From the NCBI GenBank assembly GCA_963526495.1, contig CAURNT010000030.1, positions 1-15,700 of the forward strand: a stretch of DNA of 15,700 bases, read 5' to 3'. This DNA is from CAURNT01 sp963526495 (GTDB lineage: Bacteria > Fusobacteriota > Fusobacteriia > Fusobacteriales > Leptotrichiaceae). Both the position numbers and the translations under genes were made by a program. This document shows, piece after piece, positions 7,089 through 13,827 of this stretch. The notes below the pieces were generated by a model. That model was not told the origin of the DNA. It searched no databases and saw only the letters and a program-made list of their open reading frames with translations. The number at the start of each line of letters is the position of its first letter. Position 1 is the first letter of the stretch.

Positions 7089-8111
7089 CTAGTATAAAAA
7101 CATCGCATCCCCAAAACTAAAGAATCTATAATTATTTTCAACAGCATGTTTATATGCTTTCATTATATTATCTTTACCTGCAAAAGAAGAAACTAACATT
7201 ATCAAAGTAGATTTAGGTAAATGAAAATTAGTTATAAGAGCATCCACCACTTTAAATTTATATTCTCCATAAATAAATATATCAGTTGATGATTTTTGTG
7301 CAATTAAGTTATTATTTTCATCAATAGATGACTCAAGCGTTCTTAAAGATGTTGTTCCAACTGCTATTACTCTTCTTCCTTCTAAACGTGCTTGATTTAT
7401 AACCATTGCTGTTTTTTCAGGAACTTCATACTCTTCACTATGCATAATATGATCCCTAGTATCTTCTACTTGAACAGGTCTAAAAGTACCCAAACCTACA
7501 GTTAAATAAACTTCAGATATAGTAACTCCTTTATCTTCTATTTTTTTCAGCAATTCATTTGTAAAATGAAGTCCAGCAGTTGGTGCTGCAACAGATTCTC
7601 CACTTTTCGCATATACTGTTTGGTATCTTTCCTTATTTTCTAATTTTTCAGTAATATATGGTGGTAAAGGCATTTCAGCAAGTTTATCAAGTATTTCTTC
7701 AAATACACCATCATACTTAAATTCTAAAACTCTATTACCATCTTCTTTTATTTCTAATAATTTAGCACTCAATTTATCTGAAAAAAATATTTCTCCACCT
7801 AATTTTAATCTTTTTGCTGGTTTTAATAAAACTTCCCATTTATTTAAATCAATTCTTTTCAAAAGAAAACATTCTATATTAACTCCATTTTCTTTACTTC
7901 CAAAAAGTCTTGCAGGTATTACTTTTGTTCTATTTATAACTAAAACATCACCTTTTTTTAAATAATCTATAATATTATAAAAATGTTTATCATAATATTC
8001 ACCTGTACTCTTATTTAAAACAAGTAATTTAGAATGATCTCTTGGTTCTATTGCATGTTGTGCAATACTTTCCTTAGGTAATTCAAAATCAAAATCACTT
8101 ACTTTCATCAT
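7089..8111 (-). CDS. queA: S-adenosylmethionine:tRNA ribosyltransferase-isomerase
   Basis: QueA transfers the ribosyl part of SAM to preQ1 at position 34 of GUN-anticodon tRNAs, making epoxyqueuosine. The 340-residue protein shows the family opening VSDFDFELPKESIAQHAIEPRDHSKL, the block INRTKVIPARLFG (59-71), the highly conserved AAPTAGLHFT (175-184), and the C-terminal TNFHLPKSTLIMLVSSFAG. The start is MMKV. The ATG at 8111 and the one at 8108 are both possible with the GAGAGGTGA site, and 8108 has the better spacing. The gene overlaps the 3' end of prmC by 14-17 nt, so translational coupling is likely. No preQ1 riboswitch can be placed before it because it is internal to the operon. Confidence 0.97.
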   Translation of the reverse strand: MMKVSDFDFELPKESIAQHAIEPRDHSKLLVLNKSTGEYYDKHFYNIIDYLKKGDVLVINRTKVIPARLFGSKENGVNIECFLLKRIDLNKWEVLLKPAKRLKLGGEIFFSDKLSAKLLEIKEDGNRVLEFKYDGVFEEILDKLAEMPLPPYITEKLENKERYQTVYAKSGESVAAPTAGLHFTNELLKKIEDKGVTISEVYLTVGLGTFRPVQVEDTRDHIMHSEEYEVPEKTAMVINQARLEGRRVIAVGTTSLRTLESSIDENNNLIAQKSSTDIFIYGEYKFKVVDALITNFHLPKSTLIMLVSSFAGKDNIMKAYKHAVENNYRFFSFGDAMFLY

Positions 8112-9189
8112 TCACCTCTCTCTTTACGCCATATACAAATCTATTATTCCCTGTAAGATCTTTGCCTATTTTTACATTTTTAAACCCGTAAAACTCAAGT
8201 ATTTCTTTAACTTTTTCACCTTGCTTAAATCCTACTTCAAATAATATATAACCACCATTTTTAATATACTCTTTTGCTTCTGATGATATTTTTTCATAAA
8301 AATATAGACCATCATTTTCAGCAAATAAAGCACTTTCAGGTTCATTTAATATAACATCTTCACCCATATACTCTATTTCATCGCGTGATATATATGGAGG
8401 ATTTGATACTATTAAATCAAAATCTTTAAATAATACATTACTAAATACATCCGAATACATAAATTTTACATTTTTAGAATTCAAAAGTTCACTATTTTTC
8501 TTCGCAATTTTCAATGCATTTTCAGAAATATCTACACCTAATATTTTTGATTCTTTATTTTCAAGCGATATAGTTATAGCTATCGCTCCACTTCCAGTCC
8601 CTATATCCAAAACTATAGGATTTTCTATATCGGATATCAATTCTAAAGCTTTTTCTACAACACTTTCTGTATCTAATCTAGGTATTAAGACATTTTTATC
8701 TACATAAAAATTATAACCATAAAAATTTTGCTCATTAAAAATATATTGTATAGGTATTCTCTTTTCTACTATTTTTTTCAATATATTTTTTAACTCAATC
8801 TTAACATTTTCTTCTAATATATTATTATATTTTGAAAAAAGCATTGCCATATCAACATTTAATAATTTAGAAAATATGATATTACATAAAACATTACTTT
8901 CTGGGATATTTTTCTTATCTAAATATAGTTTAGATTTTTCATAATATTCTTTAACCGTATTTGGTTCACTTTTTTTTTCTTTAGTACCATCATATTTAAT
9001 TATAGCTTCTCGTAAAATTTGTTTTTCATTATCAGTTAATAATCTTTCAAATTCAGTATATAATTCTATTCTGTTTATATCAAGTACAGTACAAAATATC
9101 TTTTCAACTATAAATCTAGAATTATCTATACCTTTATTAGATAAATACTTTACTGACTTGTCTAAAATATCCAATAAAGTATCTTCCAT
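8095..9189 (-). CDS. prmC: Release factor glutamine methyltransferase PrmC with duplicated N-terminal domain
   Basis: PrmC (HemK) methylates the Gln of the GGQ motif of RF1 and RF2. The catalytic half is clear: NVLIPRLDTESVVE (166-179), SAM motif I VLDIGTGSGAIAI (193-205), and catalytic NPPY (263-266) in IVSNPPYISRDEI. At 364 residues it is about 80 longer than typical PrmC. The extra length is explained by a second copy of the N-terminal helical domain. Residues 8-65 and 82-139 align without gaps at an offset of 74, with about 16 identities (for example KS..YL..K.I and IF...L). The second copy leads directly into the normal QYIFNEQNFYGYNFYV linker. ATG at 9189 follows AGGAGA eight bases upstream, inside the prfA end, and lies one base after the prfA stop, next to its substrate's gene. 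Confidence 0.95.
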   Translation of the reverse strand: MEDTLLDILDKSVKYLSNKGIDNSRFIVEKIFCTVLDINRIELYTEFERLLTDNEKQILREAIIKYDGTKEKKSEPNTVKEYYEKSKLYLDKKNIPESNVLCNIIFSKLLNVDMAMLFSKYNNILEENVKIELKNILKKIVEKRIPIQYIFNEQNFYGYNFYVDKNVLIPRLDTESVVEKALELISDIENPIVLDIGTGSGAIAITISLENKESKILGVDISENALKIAKKNSELLNSKNVKFMYSDVFSNVLFKDFDLIVSNPPYISRDEIEYMGEDVILNEPESALFAENDGLYFYEKISSEAKEYIKNGGYILFEVGFKQGEKVKEILEFYGFKNVKIGKDLTGNNRFVYGVKREVNDESK

Positions 9190-9190
9190 A

Positions 9191-10267
9191 TTAATTATCT
9201 CCTGAATGTTTTAACATTTCTGCCTGATTATATGCTATTAAGGCATCTATTATTTCATCAAGGGCTCCATCAAGTACAGCTTCTAATTTATGTAATGTTA
9301 ATTTTATTCTATGATCTGTAACTCTTCCTTGTGGATAATTATATGTTCTAATTTTTTCAGATCTATCCCCTGTACCAACTTGACTTCTTCTTTCAGCTTC
9401 AACACTACTTCTTTGTTTTTCAACTTCCATTTCATATAATTTTGAAGCAAGAACCTTCATAGCTGCTTCTTTATTCTTTATTTGTGATCTTCCATCTTGT
9501 GAAGTAACAACTATACCTGTAGGTTTATGAGTAATTCTCACGGCTGAATCTGTTGTATTTACATGTTGTCCACCTGCTCCACTAGATCTATATGTATCTA
9601 TTTGTAAATCAGAAGGATTTATTTCAACTTGTTCTACATCATCAATTTCTGGTAAAACAGCTACTGTTATAGTTGATGTATGAATTCTTCCTGATGCTTC
9701 AGTTTCAGGTACTCTTTGTACTCTATGAACTCCACTTTCATATTTCAATCTTGAATATGCGCCTTTACCACTTATTAAGAAAGTAATTTCTTTAAGACCA
9801 CCATTTCCTAATTCATTCTTATCTATCATTTCTGTTTTCCAACGATTTCTTTCTGCATATCTTGTAAACATTCTAAAAATATCTGCAACAAATAATGCAG
9901 CTTCATCTCCACCAGCACCCGCTCTTAATTCAACTATAACATTTTTTTCATCATTTGGATCCTTAGGTAATAATAATATTTTTAATTCTTCTTCTAAAGA
10001 TGGAATTTCTTCATTTAATGATGATATTTCCATATTTAACATTTCAAGCATTTCTTCATTTTTTTCTGTTTTTATTTCTTCTTTATATGTTTCTAATTCC
10101 TCTTTTTTATTCTTATAATCTAAATATTTCTCTACAATTTCAGTCATAGAACTTAAAGTTTTATTATATTCCATTAATTTTTTAGGATCAGATAAAACCT
10201 CATTTGTCATCAACAACTTATTAATCTCATTGTATTTTTCTACAACTTCGTCTAATTTTTGAAACAT
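9191..10267 (-). CDS. prfA: Peptide chain release factor 1
   Basis: RF1 reads UAA and UAG stop codons and triggers peptide release on the ribosome. The 358-residue protein has the stop-codon tripeptide PxT as PET (187-189) in HRVQRVPETEASGRIHTST. It has the catalytic GGQ (232-234) in SSGAGGQHVNTTDSAVRITH, and RAGAGGDEA (115-123) in domain 2. PET marks it as RF1 and not RF2, which has SPF. I chose the ATG at 10267 because it follows AGAGGAGATAAG. An in-frame ATG at 10303 lies upstream of the likely transcription start and has no ribosome site. It is the first gene of the operon, directly upstream of the methyltransferase that modifies its GGQ Gln. Confidence 0.97.
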   Translation of the reverse strand: MFQKLDEVVEKYNEINKLLMTNEVLSDPKKLMEYNKTLSSMTEIVEKYLDYKNKKEELETYKEEIKTEKNEEMLEMLNMEISSLNEEIPSLEEELKILLLPKDPNDEKNVIVELRAGAGGDEAALFVADIFRMFTRYAERNRWKTEMIDKNELGNGGLKEITFLISGKGAYSRLKYESGVHRVQRVPETEASGRIHTSTITVAVLPEIDDVEQVEINPSDLQIDTYRSSGAGGQHVNTTDSAVRITHKPTGIVVTSQDGRSQIKNKEAAMKVLASKLYEMEVEKQRSSVEAERRSQVGTGDRSEKIRTYNYPQGRVTDHRIKLTLHKLEAVLDGALDEIIDALIAYNQAEMLKHSGDN

Positions 10268-10305
10268 CTTATCTCCTCTCATTATTTCTTTATCTATTAC
10301 CATTT

Positions 10306-10334
10306 ATTATATCATACTTATTATTTCTTTTCAA
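10306..10334 (-). promoter_or_regulatory. Promoter of the prfA-secA operon
   Basis: On the minus strand TTGAAA (10334-10329) is followed by 17 bases and TATAAT (10311-10306), with TGn directly before the -10 box. Predicted start is near 10299, about 30 nt before the prfA ATG. It lies immediately after the rlpA terminator, which makes it the likely main promoter for all nine genes. Confidence 0.8.
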
Positions 10335-10336
10335 AT

Positions 10337-10363
10337 TTAAAAAGTTCAGCCTAAGCTGAACTT
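10337..10363 (-). terminator. Intrinsic terminator after rlpA
   Basis: AAGTTCAGC and GCTGAACTT (10342-10350 and 10355-10363) form a perfect 9-bp stem with a CTAA/TTAG tetraloop. On the minus strand it is followed by a short T-rich stretch. It stands between the rlpA stop (10430) and the prfA promoter, which separates the two units. It is the most convincing terminator in the window. Confidence 0.88.
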
Positions 10364-10429
10364 AATAATAATTTTATACATAATATAAAATTAGATTTAT
10401 AGTCATTTGAATTTATTTTTAATTAAAAA

Positions 10430-10912
10430 TTATTTACCTAAAATTTCTAATTTTACTTTTGTTACACCTTTACTAATATTTTCAATTTCTCTAAATGCAG
10501 CTTTACTTAAATCAATTACCCTACCTTTAATAAAAGGTCCTCTATCATTAATTTTAACAATAACTGATTTACCATTACTTACATTTGTAACTCTTACCTT
10601 TGTTCCAAAAGGTAAACTTTTATGAGCAGCTGTCAACTGTTCTGTGTTAAATCTTTCTCCGCTAGCAGTAAATCTACCATTCCATTTTTCACCATAGAAT
10701 GATGCACCTCCAGTTTGAAAAACTGAACCCTTTTTATCATCTGTCTTACTTTGTTTCTCGATGTTCTCCCCTGTTTCTTTTACTTCTCCTAAAAGTTCAT
10801 TTACCAACTTTTCTTTAATTGAAGCATTTTCCAAATGACTACTACTACTTTTCACTTCAGCAAAACCTAATAATGGTAATGCTAGCAGAATCATAGTTAG
10901 TAATTTTTTCAT
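10430..10912 (-). CDS. rlpA: RlpA-like septal/cell-wall double-psi beta-barrel protein, secreted
   Basis: RlpA proteins bind, and in some species cleave, peptidoglycan glycan strands lacking stem peptides, often at the septum. This 160-residue protein has a signal peptide (MKKLLTMILLALPLLGFA, cleavage likely after Ala18) and no lipobox Cys, so it is probably periplasmic rather than a lipoprotein. A polar linker (19-64) leads to the double-psi beta-barrel (about 66-158): GGASFYGEKWNGRFTASGE, then TAAHKSLPFGTKVRVTN, then VKINDRGPFIKGRVIDLS. The two residues linked to lytic transglycosylase activity, His97 and Asp123, are both present. There is no SPOR domain, as in short family members. ATG at 10912 follows a GGAGGT site, and the gene has its own promoter and terminator. 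Whether it cleaves glycan here is not shown. Confidence 0.9.
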   Translation of the reverse strand: MKKLLTMILLALPLLGFAEVKSSSSHLENASIKEKLVNELLGEVKETGENIEKQSKTDDKKGSVFQTGGASFYGEKWNGRFTASGERFNTEQLTAAHKSLPFGTKVRVTNVSNGKSVIVKINDRGPFIKGRVIDLSKAAFREIENISKGVTKVKLEILGK

Positions 10913-10938
10913 CGTACCTCCATTTCTGACTTATAGAA

Positions 10939-10967
10939 ATTCTATCACAAAATTCAATCACTGTCAA
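10939..10967 (-). promoter_or_regulatory. Promoter of rlpA
   Basis: On the minus strand a consensus -35 TTGACA (10967-10962) is followed by 17 bases and TAGAAT (10944-10939), with TGn before the -10 box. The predicted start is near 10932, about 20 nt before the rlpA ATG and 28 nt or more after the stop of the upstream gene. Confidence 0.8.
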
Positions 10968-10981
10968 ATTTTTGAAAATTC

Positions 10982-11003
10982 AAATTAAATTAAATTAAAT
11001 TAA
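10982..11003. repeat. Four tandem copies of AAATT over the end of the 725-residue gene
   Basis: AAATT is repeated four times (10982-11001) and continues into AA. It covers the last two sense codons and the stop (10995-10997) of the large gene on the minus strand. A five-base unit is out of frame, so gain or loss of a copy would shift the frame. The tract lies at the very end of the gene, so the effect would be small. Confidence 0.6.
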
Positions 11004-13172
11004 TATTTCTGATGAATTAATATACATTTGATCATTTATTCTTTTTATTTGATAAAACTTAAGTTTATAACCATCTGTATATATAAAAATTCTAATTTTT
11101 CCTTCAACAACTTCATTTATATAATTTTTTTCTATTCCAATATCAATCATATTTAAAAAATCATTTTCATCCATTTCAATATATTCTTTCAACAAATTCC
11201 ATTTAATATTCTTAATATTTTTATCCATATATTCATATTCATATTCTAAAATAAAATCAATATATTCAGTTTCAGCAATTCTATCTATATAACCATATTT
11301 ATTAATATTAGATTTCATAATTTCATATTTTTCCATTTTATAATTTAAAGAATATAAATTAAATGTATATTTAATATCATTTAAATTATATATAAATTTT
11401 ATTTCTCCACGACTTTTTAACTCATCATATTTATATAAAAAATAAAATAAATCTTCTTTGTTATTATTTATATTATTATTAATATATCTACCAGGTACAT
11501 ATTCTTTTAGATAATCGTATACAACTTTAGTTTTTAATAATTCTCCAGATATTTTTATGTTTATAAATTTTTTAATAATATCAATAGTATCATAATTCTT
11601 AAAAAAATTATCTATATGCACTTTAGAAAGTTGTTTTACTATATGGTCTACACTTTCTCTTGTTATAAATTTTCCATTCAAAATATTAAAATCACCAAAA
11701 TCATATAAATTTTCCAGATTTATAAATTGTTCATGTATATCATTTATATAAATTTCCCATACATAATTAGAAATATATTCAAATTTTCTATAATTTTGCA
11801 TAGATTTTGAATAAAGTACCTTATCATAAATATATTCATTATACATTATTGGATATATATCTTCTAAACTTTTTAACTTGTCTTCAAATTTTAACATATC
11901 CATATAAAATATTTCTTTTAAAGGATTTTCTAACACTAAAAATTTAATGACATATATCAAATATTTTTTTATATTTTTTATATTAAATAAATCAGATACA
12001 TATTTTTTCTCTATATTAACATCAACTTCATACGAAACTTTACTATCTCTTACTCTATAATTCACATCTAAAATACTAAACTCACTATCATCTATATAAA
12101 ATAAAGTATAATTATTATTTTTTTTATTTATATCAATGTACTTAAGATTAGTACAAAAATATTTATCATACTGACATTCCAAAATTTTTTTAAAATGATA
12201 ATTTGATATATATTCAATATCTTTTATTCTAATTAAATTATTTGCTTCAATTTTAAAAATGTAATTATTAACAAATAATTTAAAAATATCTTCTCCTTTT
12301 AATACAAATGTATTTGATTGTATATCAACACATTCTATTTCCTTATCAAAATTATTTAATACATACTCTAAATCTAAAACTTCATAATCTCTATATCTAA
12401 AACTATCATTAATCAAATACTCATTAACATCTTCACCATAAATTATGGAATCATTAAAATAATCTATAAATAAAATAGAAAAAATTTCTTCTTTATATTT
12501 TGAAATTAACTTTTCATCTTTTAAATATATATATAATCTATCTAAAATATTAGGTTTTACTATTTTATATCTATCAATATAAACTGTATATACATACAAA
12601 CTTTCATGTATTAAATCATTAACATTATTTCCTTTATATAAATTTAAAATTCTTATATCAGAGTTTTCTTCAAAAAATATAATTTTTAATTTATCATATA
12701 TTTTTTCTTTTATAAAATTATTACATTTAGGTATATGTATTATATACTCTATATATTCTCTATTAGAAGTAACATATTCTAAATATCCAGTTGCATATAT
12801 CTCATTTTCTATATTTGATAATATTATTAAATTTGAAGAAATATGCTTATCAACTGAAATATATACTTTATTAGTCACATTATCAATATCTAGATATATA
12901 AAAAATTCTTCATTAAAAATTATATCATTTTCATTATATAGTTGTTCAATACTACTTTCAATAATATATTTTGATAAAATAGTTTTTTTTTCATTACTTA
13001 ACTTAAATATTGTATATTTATATTTTCTATTCAAATAAAGCAAAATATTTTCTATCAATACATCTTTCTGACTATATATAGCATATTTATTTAATAAATT
13101 TTCTTTTTTTACAATTTTAGTTAATTCAAAATCTGTTTTTATCATTAATTCATTTCTATTAATTATACTCAA
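10995..13172 (-). CDS. Large protein of unknown function, third gene of the kinase module
   Basis: I do not recognise this protein of about 725 residues. It is very rich in Ile, Tyr, Asn, Lys, Asp and Glu, with few Ala, Gly or Pro. I see no signal peptide, no clear membrane helix, no Walker motif and no Cys cluster. It looks cytoplasmic, with alternating strand-like and helical parts and a long helical second half. The start is uncertain. A TTG at 13172 lies close behind TAGGGGGAG, which pairs with the ribosome. The in-frame ATG at 13190 has no such site. In either case it overlaps the end of the kinase-like gene, with tight coupling. It ends 28 nt before the rlpA promoter with no convincing terminator. 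Its place in the operon suggests a partner or substrate of the kinase-like protein. Base use is more AT-rich than in the housekeeping operon, so transfer or relaxed selection is possible. Confidence 0.75.
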   Translation of the reverse strand: MSIINRNELMIKTDFELTKIVKKENLLNKYAIYSQKDVLIENILLYLNRKYKYTIFKLSNEKKTILSKYIIESSIEQLYNENDIIFNEEFFIYLDIDNVTNKVYISVDKHISSNLIILSNIENEIYATGYLEYVTSNREYIEYIIHIPKCNNFIKEKIYDKLKIIFFEENSDIRILNLYKGNNVNDLIHESLYVYTVYIDRYKIVKPNILDRLYIYLKDEKLISKYKEEIFSILFIDYFNDSIIYGEDVNEYLINDSFRYRDYEVLDLEYVLNNFDKEIECVDIQSNTFVLKGEDIFKLFVNNYIFKIEANNLIRIKDIEYISNYHFKKILECQYDKYFCTNLKYIDINKKNNNYTLFYIDDSEFSILDVNYRVRDSKVSYEVDVNIEKKYVSDLFNIKNIKKYLIYVIKFLVLENPLKEIFYMDMLKFEDKLKSLEDIYPIMYNEYIYDKVLYSKSMQNYRKFEYISNYVWEIYINDIHEQFINLENLYDFGDFNILNGKFITRESVDHIVKQLSKVHIDNFFKNYDTIDIIKKFINIKISGELLKTKVVYDYLKEYVPGRYINNNINNNKEDLFYFLYKYDELKSRGEIKFIYNLNDIKYTFNLYSLNYKMEKYEIMKSNINKYGYIDRIAETEYIDFILEYEYEYMDKNIKNIKWNLLKEYIEMDENDFLNMIDIGIEKNYINEVVEGKIRIFIYTDGYKLKFYQIKRINDQMYINSSEILI

Positions 13173-13827
13173 TACTCCCCCTAATACCATCTATAAACAA
13201 ATATATATTTTTGTACCAATTGGTAAAATTTTCTTTTTGATCTTTATCCAAAATTTCTTTAAATATATAAACTTCATTTTTGAAAATATATTTTATAAGA
13301 ATCATTAACGAATATATATCTATTTCAAGATTAGGCTTTTCTATAATAGAATATTTTTCTTCTGAACTAAATTCTTTATTAATAGATATATATTTCTTTA
13401 AAGATATATTTTGATTAATAAATACTGCCTCAGAAAAATCTATAATAAATATTTCATTTTTATAGTTTATTAAAATATTGTCTAAACTAATATCACAATG
13501 TAGTATATTTTTATCATGTAATTTTTCAAACACTTCTAAAATTTTAGTATATATATCTAATCTACTTTTTAAATCATGTTTTTCAGATATATAAATCCTC
13601 AAAGTTCTTCCATTTATTCTTTCAAAACACAAACTAGTTCTATCTTTTAGTACTGAAAGTAATTTAGGAATATTTTCAAATTTTGACATAACTAAATAAT
13701 CATTAATCAATATTTCTTTATCTATTATAAACTTTATAATTTCTTTATACGGAGATAAATATGTTTTAATTAATATATTATAACTTTTGTATATATATGT
13801 TTTAAAATCCATATTTACTATTTCCAT
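13159..13827 (-). CDS. Short Ser/Thr-kinase-like protein
   Basis: A 222-residue protein with most of a eukaryotic-type kinase fold. The beta-3 Lys is likely K21 in ILIKTY, and the alpha-C Glu E38 in DKEIL. The hinge region is LCFERINGRTLRIYI. The catalytic loop HCDISLDN (110-117) keeps the catalytic Asp112 and Asn117, with Ser where many kinases have Lys. DFS (130-132) stands in for DFG and keeps the Mg-binding Asp. SSEE (154-157) replaces APE, and Asp170 in EIDIYSLMILI is the F-helix Asp. The glycine-rich loop is not recognisable and the N-lobe is short. Activity is therefore possible but uncertain. The start is ambiguous: 13839, 13827 (GGTGGG five bases upstream, my choice) or 13812. It overlaps the upstream gene's end and the downstream gene's start. 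A small-molecule kinase of the aminoglycoside type is an alternative. Confidence 0.75.
   Translation of the reverse strand: MEIVNMDFKTYIYKSYNILIKTYLSPYKEIIKFIIDKEILINDYLVMSKFENIPKLLSVLKDRTSLCFERINGRTLRIYISEKHDLKSRLDIYTKILEVFEKLHDKNILHCDISLDNILINYKNEIFIIDFSEAVFINQNISLKKYISINKEFSSEEKYSIIEKPNLEIDIYSLMILIKYIFKNEVYIFKEILDKDQKENFTNWYKNIYLFIDGIRGSIEYN

Noticed and set aside
10267..10303. Extended N-terminus for RF1 beginning at the ATG at 10303
   Set aside because: That ATG lies upstream of the predicted transcript start and has no ribosome site, whereas the ATG at 10267 has a strong one and gives the standard RF1 start.
10407..10625. Plus-strand open frame overlapping rlpA that looks like a membrane protein
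   Set aside because: Antisense to the RlpA barrel domain, and the hydrophobicity comes from complementing Lys- and Asn-rich codons.
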